Assembly: GCF_003634775.1 (NCBI RefSeq)
Contig: NZ_RBXB01000001.1
Coordinates: 744,001 to 808,000, forward strand
Length of the DNA: 64,000 nucleotides
Direction: 5' to 3'
From: Chryseobacterium defluvii
GTDB taxonomy: Bacteria; Bacteroidota; Bacteroidia; Flavobacteriales; Weeksellaceae
Made by a program: the position numbers and the translations under genes. A model generated the notes under the pieces. The model did not search any database. It was not told where the DNA came from and saw only the letters and a program-made list of their open reading frames with translations. Each line of letters opens with the position of its first letter. Position 1 is the stretch's first letter. This document shows, one piece after another, positions 9,347 through 17,871 of the stretch.

Positions 9347-9654
9347 TATTCTATTTCCTCATTCAGAAACTTCCAACTGGGATTGAATTCATTAATTAAA
9401 TTATCTTTCTTACTTCTTGTCCATCCTTTTATTTGTTTCTCTCTGATTATTGCGGTGTCAATATCATCAAAATGTTCAAAATATAATAAATAAAAGCATT
9501 TATATTTTGAAGTAAAAGTTTTTTCACTGGATTCTGGATTTTGGTGCCAGTATAATCTGTTTTTCAAATTATTAGTAACACCTGTATATAATACTGTTTT
9601 TGTTTTGTTGGTCAGTATATACACATAATAGTTATGAGTTGCTAAAGTCTTCAT
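9346..9654 (-). CDS. GIY-YIG nuclease domain protein between inverted repeats
   Basis: The 102-aa protein is a single GIY-YIG domain. The signature is split as YVYILTN (10-16) and LYTGVTNNLKNRL (22-34), with Tyr12, Tyr23, Arg33 and metal-binding Glu72 (IIREKQIKGW) all present, so it should be catalytically competent. It resembles stand-alone UPF0213/YhbQ-type proteins, whose function is poorly known. The ORF fills the space between two perfect inverted-repeat arms: the start lies 8 nt from the right arm and the stop overlaps the left arm by one base. This makes a compact 392-bp unit in an otherwise leftward run of genes. The arrangement suggests the nuclease acts on or mobilises the repeat; that is an inference. 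Confidence 0.9.
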   Translation of the reverse strand: MKTLATHNYYVYILTNKTKTVLYTGVTNNLKNRLYWHQNPESSEKTFTSKYKCFYLLYFEHFDDIDTAIIREKQIKGWTRSKKDNLINEFNPSWKFLNEEIE

Positions 9655-9662
9655 TTGATTTG

Positions 9663-9700
9663 AGATTCTTCACTCCGCTTTCGCTTCGTTCAGAATGACA
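9663..9700 (-). repeat. right arm of the perfect 38-bp inverted repeat
   Basis: This is the mate of 9309-9346, identical over 38 bp in inverted orientation. It lies just upstream of the GIY-YIG start and 9 nt from the end of the YfhO gene. Confidence 0.95.
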
Positions 9701-9709
9701 GACGGGAAT

Positions 9710-12244
9710 TTAGACAGTTTTTGTAAGCTCTTTCTTTTTCTTCTTATTCATCCAGAAGATGCCAAAAGCACTTAACAGGATAAATAATCCAAAGCAAAGC
9801 AAAGAAATCCATTTTCCCTTTTCAATCACTTCCGGCTCAAATATCATTCTGATATTGTGGGTTCCCGCCGGAACATGTACGGCACGAAGCAAATAATCTG
9901 CTTTGATATAGGGAACTTCTTTCTCATCCACAAACATTTTCCAGCCGTGAGGATAATAAATCTCAGAAAATACCGCCAATTGAGGAGTTTTGGAATGGGA
10001 TTTAAATTCCAGCTCATTCGGCTGATATTTTGTTAAATTGATGTATGCTGTAGAATCTGCCTGAACGGGTTTGTTATTAAAATAAGACTTATCTGAAGAA
10101 GCAATAACGGCAGTTTTTTTACTGTCGATCACTCCAATAGATTTGATCTCTTCATTAGGTGTATTCACAAATTTCAGATCATTTACAAACCACGCATTTC
10201 CATTAGCTTTTGGATTAGGAACCGCCTGAGGTTGTTCAGGTCCGCCCGCTACCCAATATTTTGCATTAAGAAGGTTCAGGATATTAGGAACTCTTACCGA
10301 ATCCATTACCTGGAAGTATTCGTTGATTACATCATCATATCTTCTTAATTTCACGGCATGATAACCTCCGATAGACGATTTAAAGTATGATGTATTGGTT
10401 TCACTGAAGGTTCCTAAAATATTATTGAAAATTCTGTAATGAGACTTATCTTTTTCAGCGATGGTTTCCAGTGTTTTATTCACCTGAACATTCGCTAGAA
10501 TGGATTCTAAATTCGGATTTCCGGCCACTTTTTCAGCCAACAGGTCAGAGCTTTCAGTCTGGAAAGGATTTTCCGCAAAAACTTTGTCTACATAGTTTTC
10601 ATCATTCAGATAACGTTTATTCACGGTCCAAAGATCAAATAAACTTACTACTCCAATGATGATTAATGCTACATTCTGACTTAATTTCTGCTTTAAGGCA
10701 AAGAATAAAGCCGCCGCTGTTATGGCAACATACAGGAATGCTTTGATAGCATCAATTTTAAATAATTTGTATCTCTCCTCTACAAGGAAATCCAAAAGGA
10801 AAGGAGGGAAATACGTCTTCTCGTTGGCAGTTGCAAAAACTAAAAGAGATTTTCCAAAAAGCAATAAGATCAGTAATAATCCCAATGTTCCGCCGCTTAC
10901 ATACATAAGGGTTTTCTTTTTGTATTCTTCCGTCAGCTTTTCATCTGTGAAGAATCGGTACAATCCTATGATAGCAATGAATGGGAATAATAATTCCACG
11001 ACCACCAAAATAGAGGATGGGGCTCTGAATTTATTATAGAAGGGTACAAAATCTATAAAGAAATCGGATAAAGGCATAAAGTTGCTTCCCCAAGCCAGTA
11101 GTATAGTCAGAATAGAAGCTCCCAATATCCAGTAACGGTATTTTTTCCACCCGAAAAAGAATCCTAACACTGCCAGAAAACATACAATAGCTCCCTGATA
11201 AGCAGGTCCGGAAGTTCCCGGCTGGTCACCCCAATAGGTCACTCCGCTGAAACCTTTGGAAATTCTGTCCATTTCAGACTGGGAAGAAACATTTTCCTGT
11301 ACAAGCTCCTGAACCCTGTTCATAATTTCTTTCGCTTCAGGTTCCTGGCTTCCGCCTCCCATTAATCTGGGAATAAAAAGATTCAATGTTTCAAGCTGGC
11401 CATAGCTCCACATCAACATACTTTCTTTATCCATTCCCGATTCTCCTGAAGTATGGTTTTCATTGTTCAGGATTTGCTTTCCACGAACTGTTTCTTTCAC
11501 ATATTCGGAATTGGCCATGATTCTTTGGGAATTCATTCCAACGCCAATTACACACGCCACAGCAATAATTCCTGAAGAAATAAGGAAATGCTTCATCGGT
11601 GTTTTTTTCTGGATGGCTCTGATGAGTTCAGATAAGAAAAGGAATCCTAACGCAATAAACAGATAATAAGTCATCTGTGGATGGTTTGCCGCAATCTGAA
11701 GACCCATAAACAGGGTGGTGACGATGAATCCCCAAATATAGCTTTTACGGATATAAACCAGCAAAATACCGGCTAAAAGCGGTGCGAAATATTCAATCGT
11801 ATTCACTTTACCATTATGCCCCGCAGCAATGATGATGTAGAAATAGGTGGAGAGTCCAAAGAAAGTGGCTCCCAATAAAGCATACTTCCAGTTTCTCACC
11901 GCAACCATTCCTAAAAAGAAAAACCCTGCAAAAAGTAAAAAAAGATAATTAACAGGTCTCGGAAGGAAGTTCAGGTAGCTGTCAATTTTTTTTATGATAT
12001 CCCCCTTAAACTGGCTTCCCATTTGATAGGTAGGCATTCCTCCGAACATGGAATCACTCCAGTAGGTTTCTTTTCCGGTATCTGCTCTATAATCGAGAAG
12101 TTCTTTGGCGCCCCCTCTGTACTGAACAATATCATGCTGAAAAAGCTGTTTTCCTGTAAAAACAGGAGTGGAATATAAAAATGCTAAAACTATAAATACA
12201 ACTAATGAAATTGCAATATAAATTAAGTTTTTATTTTTTGCCAT
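9710..12244 (-). CDS. YfhO family membrane protein
   Basis: The 844-aa protein has about 12-14 membrane helices spread from residue 8 to 540, then a large extracytoplasmic C-terminal domain, then a final helix (WISLLCFGLFILLSAFGIFW) and a basic KKKKKELTK tail. This is the layout of YfhO proteins, GT-C-like polyprenyl-phosphate sugar transferases. The first loop holds QHDIVQYRGGAKE, with the acidic pair expected at the GT-C active site. The N-terminal helix is uncleaved. It is probably involved in surface glycan or lipoglycan modification, in line with the glycosyltransferase gene downstream. The acceptor is unknown. Confidence 0.88.
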   Translation of the reverse strand: MAKNKNLIYIAISLVVFIVLAFLYSTPVFTGKQLFQHDIVQYRGGAKELLDYRADTGKETYWSDSMFGGMPTYQMGSQFKGDIIKKIDSYLNFLPRPVNYLFLLFAGFFFLGMVAVRNWKYALLGATFFGLSTYFYIIIAAGHNGKVNTIEYFAPLLAGILLVYIRKSYIWGFIVTTLFMGLQIAANHPQMTYYLFIALGFLFLSELIRAIQKKTPMKHFLISSGIIAVACVIGVGMNSQRIMANSEYVKETVRGKQILNNENHTSGESGMDKESMLMWSYGQLETLNLFIPRLMGGGSQEPEAKEIMNRVQELVQENVSSQSEMDRISKGFSGVTYWGDQPGTSGPAYQGAIVCFLAVLGFFFGWKKYRYWILGASILTILLAWGSNFMPLSDFFIDFVPFYNKFRAPSSILVVVELLFPFIAIIGLYRFFTDEKLTEEYKKKTLMYVSGGTLGLLLILLLFGKSLLVFATANEKTYFPPFLLDFLVEERYKLFKIDAIKAFLYVAITAAALFFALKQKLSQNVALIIIGVVSLFDLWTVNKRYLNDENYVDKVFAENPFQTESSDLLAEKVAGNPNLESILANVQVNKTLETIAEKDKSHYRIFNNILGTFSETNTSYFKSSIGGYHAVKLRRYDDVINEYFQVMDSVRVPNILNLLNAKYWVAGGPEQPQAVPNPKANGNAWFVNDLKFVNTPNEEIKSIGVIDSKKTAVIASSDKSYFNNKPVQADSTAYINLTKYQPNELEFKSHSKTPQLAVFSEIYYPHGWKMFVDEKEVPYIKADYLLRAVHVPAGTHNIRMIFEPEVIEKGKWISLLCFGLFILLSAFGIFWMNKKKKKELTKTV

Positions 12245-12274
12245 GCTGGTTATTATCTTTTATTGCCGGAATTT

Positions 12275-12493
12275 TTACCTTTTATCATTTTCTTTAATCT
12301 CCTCATAATCTACAGTTTCTGCGTCCCATTTGAGATTGTGGCTGTTATTTTTATTTGAGTTCTGTATATCCTCCTGCTTATTATTGTTGTTAAATCTGTA
12401 ACTGTAAAATGTCTTAAAGAAGATCCTTTTAAGGATATTCCAGACAAAGAAAATAATAATGGCTGCAAGTACAAGCTCAAAAATATATTTCAT
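12275..12493 (-). CDS. small membrane protein, DUF4834-like
   Basis: The 72-aa protein has one N-terminal membrane helix (FELVLAAIIIFFVWNIL, residues 5-21), a short basic segment, an asparagine-rich linker and an acidic end (WDAETVDYEEIKE). The helix plus a C-terminal VDYEEI motif matches the DUF4834 family of Bacteroidota as I recall it. The function is unknown. It sits between the DUF6263 lipoprotein and YfhO genes with 10-30 bp gaps, so it is probably cotranscribed with them. Confidence 0.7.
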   Translation of the reverse strand: MKYIFELVLAAIIIFFVWNILKRIFFKTFYSYRFNNNNKQEDIQNSNKNNSHNLKWDAETVDYEEIKENDKR

Positions 12494-12503
12494 GATGTTT
12501 CAA

Positions 12504-13553
12504 TTATTTGGAAGAAGGGTTGATCATCACCGAAGAATTGGAAACGCTTTTCATAGACTGGGATTGCTTTCCATCTGAAATGGTTTCAATCTGGGTGGTT
12601 TTTACCGTAATATTCTGGTTGGTGATCCATCCTGTATTCTGATCAAATTTTATAGTCCCGTTTTGAGCAAGCTCACTGCTCAGGCTATGCGTAATGGGTC
12701 CCTGTGTTTTTTTCTCGGTTTTCTTAGGAATTCCTCCTGTCACAGAAATTTCTGCCGTACCGTTTCCGACACTTTTCAGCGTATAGCTTGAAGTTACTTT
12801 AATGGTTCCGCTTGGATCCGCATTTTCAGTATTCGTCCATTTATCTCCAACTTTTGCTCCTTTTTTAGGAATAATAGTCAGGTTTTTATTGAACTGATCT
12901 TTCAATATGTTTTCATTGAAAGTTTCCTTAAGGCTCGCTACAACATTAGCTTTTTGATTGGCATCTTTGATAAGCGTTCCAACAGCATTACCTACTTTGG
13001 TGTAGATGGCTTCAAAACCTGTGATGGAAATCACATGTCCTTTTGTATCCATCTTCATATTCAGCTTATTTCCCGAAGTAAGCGCTTTATTAATGTTCCA
13101 GATCATTTTCAGATCATCTTCTTTAGGCATCGGTTGTTTAGTGTCTACAACAATTGTTTTTCCCTGTGCGGATTGTGAATTTCTTTTTCCGACAAGATTT
13201 AGGGTCATATCATATACATTTCCTTTGATGTCATTTACCGTGAAAGTCATTTCATCAGTAGATTCACTTGTTCCCGTAATCGATTTCCCCTGAGGGTCTG
13301 TCATGGTTTTTACATCTCTCTGATACGTTACAAGTGGATATGTTTTTCCTTTTTCAAGCTTGAAAGACTGGGTATAGATCCCCGCAGAATCCTTAATAGC
13401 CGGATTTTCTTCCACTTTGGCTACAGAGTCAGCCGGAACTTCCACTGTAATGGTCTTTCCTGTTTTCGGATCTACTTTTGTGATTTTTGCCGTTTCTTTT
13501 TTACAAGAAACCAAAGCTATGGAAATCAGCGCTAGTGCTGCTATATTTTTCAT
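12504..13553 (-). CDS. DUF6263 family lipoprotein
   Basis: The 349-aa protein has a lipoprotein signal ending in ALVSC (Cys17). The mature part begins with KKETAKITKVDPKTGKTITVEVP and is rich in beta-prone Thr/Val/Lys segments, including the recurring pattern YPLVTYQRDVKTMTDPQG. This matches the DUF6263 family of Bacteroidota lipoproteins, for which no function is established. It probably faces the periplasm or sits on the outer membrane. It is 27 bp downstream of rlmB in the same leftward run. Confidence 0.78.
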   Translation of the reverse strand: MKNIAALALISIALVSCKKETAKITKVDPKTGKTITVEVPADSVAKVEENPAIKDSAGIYTQSFKLEKGKTYPLVTYQRDVKTMTDPQGKSITGTSESTDEMTFTVNDIKGNVYDMTLNLVGKRNSQSAQGKTIVVDTKQPMPKEDDLKMIWNINKALTSGNKLNMKMDTKGHVISITGFEAIYTKVGNAVGTLIKDANQKANVVASLKETFNENILKDQFNKNLTIIPKKGAKVGDKWTNTENADPSGTIKVTSSYTLKSVGNGTAEISVTGGIPKKTEKKTQGPITHSLSSELAQNGTIKFDQNTGWITNQNITVKTTQIETISDGKQSQSMKSVSNSSVMINPSSK

Positions 13554-13580
13554 TTTGATTATTTTTTTAATGTTATCGGA

Positions 13581-14342
13581 TTAATTGATTTTCGTAAGTT
13601 TCTGTCTCATTGCTTCATACAGGATGGCTCCACACGCCACAGAAACATTCAAGGATTGTGTTTTTCCTTCAATAGGTAATTTTATTTTTTCGTCGGAATG
13701 ATGTAAAACTTCTTTGGAAATTCCCGTTTCCTCATTTCCCATTACGATAGCACATGGTTCTGTGAAATCAATATCATAAATCAGTTTTTGAGCTTTTTCA
13801 CTCGCAGCAAATACCGAAATACCACTTTGCTGAAGAAAATCTACAGTGTGGGCCAGGTTGGCTTCTTTACAGATTTTGATATTATAAATTCCTCCTGCGG
13901 AAGTTTTTATAGCATCTGAATTGATGGGGGCAGCTCCTTTTTCAGGGATAATCACGGCATCTATTCCTACACATTCCGCAGTTCTGCAGATGGCCCCGAA
14001 ATTTCTTACATCCGTAAGCCTGTCGAGAATAAGCAGAAAAGGAGTCTTTCCCTCTTCAAACAGTTGAGGAACAAGATCCTCTACTTTATGAAACGGGACA
14101 TCAGAAATAAAAGCCACCACTCCCTGATGGTTTTTTCTGGTAAAGCGGTTCAGTTTTTCAACCGGAACATAATTGGGACGTATTTTATTTTTAGCTAAAA
14201 CAGCTTTCAGCTCAGCATAAATAGGACCTTGCAGTGCGTTCTGCACAAAGATCTTATCAATTGTTTTTCCAGCTTCAATAGCTTCAATCACGGGACGAAG
14301 CCCGAAAATAAAATCATCTTTTTTATCGTTGGTAGTATTCAT
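13581..14342 (-). CDS. rlmB: 23S rRNA (guanosine-2'-O)-methyltransferase RlmB (TrmH/SpoU family)
   Basis: The 253-aa SPOUT methyltransferase has an N-terminal substrate-binding domain (FGLRPVIEAIEAGKTIDKIFVQ) and a C-terminal trefoil-knot domain with the three SpoU motifs: DRLTDVRNFGAICRTAE, AIVMGNEETGIS and LPIEGKTQSLNVSVA. It transfers methyl from SAM to the 2'-OH of G2251 (E. coli numbering) in 23S rRNA. Its ATG overlaps the stop of the upstream 110-aa gene by one nucleotide (TAATG), showing translational coupling. The exact nucleotide target is inferred from the family. Confidence 0.92.
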   Translation of the reverse strand: MNTTNDKKDDFIFGLRPVIEAIEAGKTIDKIFVQNALQGPIYAELKAVLAKNKIRPNYVPVEKLNRFTRKNHQGVVAFISDVPFHKVEDLVPQLFEEGKTPFLLILDRLTDVRNFGAICRTAECVGIDAVIIPEKGAAPINSDAIKTSAGGIYNIKICKEANLAHTVDFLQQSGISVFAASEKAQKLIYDIDFTEPCAIVMGNEETGISKEVLHHSDEKIKLPIEGKTQSLNVSVACGAILYEAMRQKLTKIN

Positions 14343-14674
14343 TAATCTTCAGTTAAATGTTGTTTGCCGGAATAATGTCCGTATATGGTGTTTTCTTCCA
14401 GAAGGGTTGCTTTTCCTTCAAATATCGGATTACCTTCCAGATCGGACCAGACAAGTTTGAAAACATTTGCAGATGTTTCCTCGATTTTTAAATTATTGAT
14501 CATAGCTTGATTGTCTTCAACCCATGAAGTGATGTATTCCCCGACAAACCCTGTACCTTCATTGATTCTGTTAGCACTTTCCGATAAAATGGCATGCTCA
14601 ACATTGTTCATATATTCACCAATCAGATTTCCGGTATTAGTAAGTCTAAAATGGAAGCTACCGCGAACAGACAT
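14342..14674 (-). CDS. conserved hypothetical protein, 110 aa
   Basis: There is no signal peptide and no membrane segment. The sequence reads as a small beta-barrel-like cytoplasmic protein: RGSFHFRLTNTGNLIGEY at the start, and alternating strands such as VFKLVWSDLEGNPIFEGKATL and NTIYGHYSG near the end. The last part resembles lipocalin-like strand patterns, but I do not recognise a family. It is coupled by a TAATG overlap to rlmB and lies 5 bp after the DinB gene, so the three form an operon. Confidence 0.7.
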   Translation of the reverse strand: MSVRGSFHFRLTNTGNLIGEYMNNVEHAILSESANRINEGTGFVGEYITSWVEDNQAMINNLKIEETSANVFKLVWSDLEGNPIFEGKATLLEENTIYGHYSGKQHLTED

Positions 14675-14679
14675 AATTA

Positions 14680-15150
14680 TTAATATTTTTCTCCTAAAAT
14701 TGCTCTTTTTTGTGCCATGGCATAGCCGTAATGAAGGCTTTCATGCATATTGTTGAAAATAATGGCGTCCTGGATACTCTTCAGATCTAAACCAAAGCTT
14801 GTCGTGTAAGGCGTATAGTCTGAAAAGAAATCGCTGTCATAATCTTTCATTAAAATTTTTGAAGTCTCAGTCAGTAAAAACTCAAGGTCTTCCACCTCGG
14901 ATTTCTGAACATTCAGATTAGGTAAAGTTCCCTTTTTATAGGTTTCAATCCAATATTTATCAATTCTGAAAGGATTTCCGCTTAAATAATAATGCAAAAG
15001 CTGCTGAGTGGCAACCGTGTGTGCAATATTCCAGTAAATATTGTTGTTAAAACCATCAGGAATTAACAAAAGGTCTTCATGAGACGTATTTTGTAAAATA
15101 TCCAAAAGGTTCCTTCTTACCTGTCTGTGAGCTTGAAAATGATAATTCAT
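14680..15150 (-). CDS. DinB family protein
   Basis: The 156-aa protein is a four-helix bundle of the DinB/YfiT metal-binding type. The three metal-ligand histidines appear to be in IYWNIAHTVATQ (near residue 43) and in NNMHESLHYGYAMAQ near residues 134-138. DinB-fold proteins are usually Zn- or Ni-dependent thiol transferases; in bacillithiol users some act as bacillithiol transferases, which would fit the YpdA gene in this window, but this is only an inference. It is the first gene of the leftward run ending at the glycosyltransferase. Confidence 0.85.
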   Translation of the reverse strand: MNYHFQAHRQVRRNLLDILQNTSHEDLLLIPDGFNNNIYWNIAHTVATQQLLHYYLSGNPFRIDKYWIETYKKGTLPNLNVQKSEVEDLEFLLTETSKILMKDYDSDFFSDYTPYTTSFGLDLKSIQDAIIFNNMHESLHYGYAMAQKRAILGEKY

Positions 15151-15399
15151 TTTGCAAAATTTTAATCACCAAAAATAGTTTAATAAACTGGAAATGACAA
15201 TTTTTGAGTCTGAGTTTACTATAAATTTATATATTTTTATGAAAAAATCTAATATTTTAATTGCATTTTAAAGGTTCAACTGTTCGGAATCTCGCATCAA
15301 TGCGGGAATATTTAACAAACTTTAACTTAAAAATGGCATTAATTGTGTTGATTAATGCAAGTATTTATTAGAAATTTACCAATTATTTTAAATTAAACT

Positions 15400-16404
15400 A
15401 TGTCAGATACATATCAAGCAGAAGATATTCGTCAGTTAACGGAAAAAATAAAGGAACAAAACTATTTATTTTCTCTTCTGAGACAAGAAATCAACAAGGT
15501 TATTATTGGACAGGAATATATGGTGGACCGTCTTTTGGTAGGTCTTTTGGGGAATGGGCACGTTCTTTTGGAAGGGGTCCCGGGCTTGGCTAAAACCTTA
15601 GCCATAAAGACATTGGCGGAAGCTGTACATGGTGAGTTCTCAAGAATCCAGTTTACTCCGGATCTGCTTCCCGCAGATGTGGTGGGAACCATGATTTATA
15701 ACATCAAAGACAATGATTTTTCAATAAAAAAAGGTCCTGTTTTTGCCAACTTCGTGTTGGCGGATGAGATCAACCGTGCACCTGCAAAAGTGCAGTCTGC
15801 TCTTCTGGAGGTGATGCAGGAAAAGCAAGTGACCATTGGCGACGAAACCATGAAACTTCCAAAGCCTTTTCTGGTATTGGCTACTCAAAATCCGATTGAC
15901 CAGGAAGGAACCTACCTGTTGCCGGAGGCACAAAGTGACCGTTTCATGCTGAAATGCAGAATCGACTACCCTGAATTTGAAGATGAAAGAACTGTGATGA
16001 GAATGGTTTCCACCTCCCATCAGCCTGAAATTAAACCTGTGATTTCTTTGGATAATATTGTTGATGCCAAAAATCTTGTCAACCAGATTTACCTGGACGA
16101 GAAAATTGAAAAGTATATTTTGGATATGGTTTTTGCAACACGTTATCCTGAAAAATACGGACTTTCCGAGCTTAAGAATTATATCAGTTTCGGAGCCTCT
16201 CCGAGAGCGTCCATTAACCTTGCCATCGCTTCAAGAGCTTATGCTTTCCTGAGAGGCAGGGCATTTGTGATTCCTGAAGATGTGAAAACATTAGCCAAAG
16301 ATGTGCTGAGACACAGAATTGGTCTTACTTTTGAGGCTGAAGCGGAAGAAATTTCGAGTGAAGAAATCATCAATAGAATTTTGTCCAAGATTCAGGCTCC
16401 TTAA
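15400..16404 (+). CDS. MoxR family AAA+ ATPase (Bat operon)
   Basis: The 334-aa AAA+ protein has Walker A GVPGLAKT, Walker B VLADEINR and the MoxR segment PAKVQSALLEVMQEKQVTIG, followed by ATQNPIDQEGTYLLPEAQSDRF (sensor 1 to arginine finger). MoxR ATPases act as chaperones that load cofactors into or assemble partner proteins carrying VWA domains. Here the partners are the DUF58, BatA and BatB products encoded downstream. It heads the operon after a 249-bp spacer with no other gene. Confidence 0.93.
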   Translation: MSDTYQAEDIRQLTEKIKEQNYLFSLLRQEINKVIIGQEYMVDRLLVGLLGNGHVLLEGVPGLAKTLAIKTLAEAVHGEFSRIQFTPDLLPADVVGTMIYNIKDNDFSIKKGPVFANFVLADEINRAPAKVQSALLEVMQEKQVTIGDETMKLPKPFLVLATQNPIDQEGTYLLPEAQSDRFMLKCRIDYPEFEDERTVMRMVSTSHQPEIKPVISLDNIVDAKNLVNQIYLDEKIEKYILDMVFATRYPEKYGLSELKNYISFGASPRASINLAIASRAYAFLRGRAFVIPEDVKTLAKDVLRHRIGLTFEAEAEEISSEEIINRILSKIQAP

Positions 16405-16417
16405 TCATATCACTTAA

Positions 16418-16870
16418 ATGGAAGAAATTGTAATCAGAAAAGCTGTTCAGGAAGATTGTGCTCCTATGTTGGAGCTGATCAAAGAACTTGCTGAATATGA
16501 AAAAGCTTTGCATGAAGTTACTGTAAGCCTGGAGCAATTTACCGAAGACGGATTTGGCAAATCTCCGGTTTGGGGAGCTTTTGTAGCAGAAATTAATGAA
16601 GAAATTGTAGGAATTTCATTGTATTACGACAGATATTCAACATGGAAGGGGAGAAGGTTGTATCTTGAAGATCTGGTAGTGACGGAAAAAATGAGAGGAA
16701 AGCAGATTGGCAAAAAATTGTTTGATGCTACACTGGAATATGGAAAATCCAATTCCTACAGCGGAATGGTTTTTCAGGTACTCAACTGGAACGAACCGGC
16801 AATCAATTTCTACAAAAAATACAATCCGAAATTTGATGATGAATGGTTAAATGTATCAATAGAGTTTTAA
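16418..16870 (+). CDS. GNAT family N-acetyltransferase
   Basis: The 150-aa protein has the GNAT fold: IVIRKAVQEDCAPMLELIKEL at the start, LYLEDLVVTEKMRGKQIGKKLF as the acetyl-CoA pyrophosphate loop (R/Q-x-x-G-x-G/A type), and a late NEPAINFYKKY segment. The EDLVV..RGKxIGKKL stretch and EYEK..V near residue 30 resemble spermidine/spermine or thialysine N-acetyltransferases. It is inserted between moxR and the DUF58 gene, 13 bp after moxR. The substrate is unknown, and a direct role in Bat function is not implied. Confidence 0.85.
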   Translation: MEEIVIRKAVQEDCAPMLELIKELAEYEKALHEVTVSLEQFTEDGFGKSPVWGAFVAEINEEIVGISLYYDRYSTWKGRRLYLEDLVVTEKMRGKQIGKKLFDATLEYGKSNSYSGMVFQVLNWNEPAINFYKKYNPKFDDEWLNVSIEF

Positions 16871-16878
16871 GTTATAAA

Positions 16879-16948
16879 TTATGAGTTATGAGTTATGAGT
16901 TTCATTCTTCCTCATCTATAACCTGTAATCTAAAACCTGTAATCTAAA
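16879..16948. repeat. short tandem repeats upstream of the DUF58 gene
   Basis: Three perfect copies of TTATGAG fill 16879-16899. Two perfect copies of a 14-mer, ACCTGTAATCTAAA, fill 16921-16948, the last base being the A of the DUF58 ATG. Confidence 0.85.
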
Positions 16949-17811
16949 TGAAAATAAAAGATATTGTAAAAAAAGTAAAGCAGATAGAAATCCGTACCCG
17001 CAAAAAGACGGAAGCTACTTTAATGGGGCAATATCACAGTGCGTTCAAAGGACAGGGAATGACTTTTTCGGAAGTCCGCCCTTATCAGTTCGGAGATGAG
17101 ATCCGTAGAATTGACTGGAATAAAACAGCACGCTTCCGCGAACCGTTTGTAAAAGTGATGGAGGAAGAACGGGAGTTGACGATGATGTTGCTGGTAGATA
17201 TTTCCGCTTCCATGGATTACGGCACAAAAACACAACTGAAAAGAGAATATGTGGCAGAAATTGCGGCAAGCTTAGGTTTTTCCGCAGCAGGCAATAATGA
17301 TAAAGTAGGCCTGATCTTGTTTGCAGATAAAGTATATAAAGTGATTCCGCCGCAAAAAGGAAGAAAACATATTCTTTCCATTATCAGTAATATTTTAACG
17401 GCAGATTACGTTCCTTCCGTTTCCAACATTGATAAGGCGATGGAATATATGATGGGAATTTTTAAAAGAAAATCCCTGGTTTTCTTATTCTCGGATTTCG
17501 AAAACCCCTATGATTCTAAAATTTTAAGGGCAGCCTCGAAAAAACACCAGGTGTTGGGAATGAGAATCTATGATGAAAAGGACAATGAAATTCCTGATGT
17601 AGGGTATGCTTTGCTGTACGATGTAGAAACCGGAGCTCAGGTTTGGGCGGATACATCCAGTGCAAGATGGAGATATACTTTTGCAGAAGCCCAAAAACAA
17701 AAAGTAAAAGCCCTGGAAGAAGATTTTGCGAATAGTTCGGCAGGCTTTATGAATGTAAATGCAGGTGCGGATTATTCAAAATTGCTATATAATTATTTTC
17801 AGAAGAAATAA
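16948..17811 (+). CDS. DUF58 domain-containing protein
   Basis: The 287-aa cytoplasmic protein carries the DUF58 signature GQGMTFSEVRPYQFGDEIRRIDWNKTAR at about residues 35-62 and then a VWA-like region with the MIDAS-type motif DISAS (VDISASMDYG). DUF58 proteins accompany MoxR ATPases and BatA/B proteins throughout Bacteroidota. Known Bat operons are linked to aerotolerance and envelope stress, but the molecular function is unsettled. It follows the GNAT gene after a repeat-filled gap. Confidence 0.9.
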   Translation: MKIKDIVKKVKQIEIRTRKKTEATLMGQYHSAFKGQGMTFSEVRPYQFGDEIRRIDWNKTARFREPFVKVMEEERELTMMLLVDISASMDYGTKTQLKREYVAEIAASLGFSAAGNNDKVGLILFADKVYKVIPPQKGRKHILSIISNILTADYVPSVSNIDKAMEYMMGIFKRKSLVFLFSDFENPYDSKILRAASKKHQVLGMRIYDEKDNEIPDVGYALLYDVETGAQVWADTSSARWRYTFAEAQKQKVKALEEDFANSSAGFMNVNAGADYSKLLYNYFQKK

Positions 17812-17823
17812 TAGATCAAAGGG

Positions 17824-17842
17824 AGCGGGCTTTAGCCCGTTC
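17824..17842. repeat. GGGCTTTAGCCC-type palindrome
   Basis: CGGGCTTTAGCCCGTTC at 17826-17842 is identical to the same 17-mer in the terminator at 54840. The hairpin CGGGC-ttta-GCCCG is not followed by a T-run here and lies inside the operon. It is likely a member of a dispersed palindrome family. Confidence 0.75.
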
Positions 17843-17871
17843 AATATAAAATAAATAAAAACCAATTAGGC

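Noticed and set aside
15239..15271. 10-codon ORF MKKSNILIAF in the moxR upstream region
   Set aside because: Too short, with no supporting promoter or conserved pattern.
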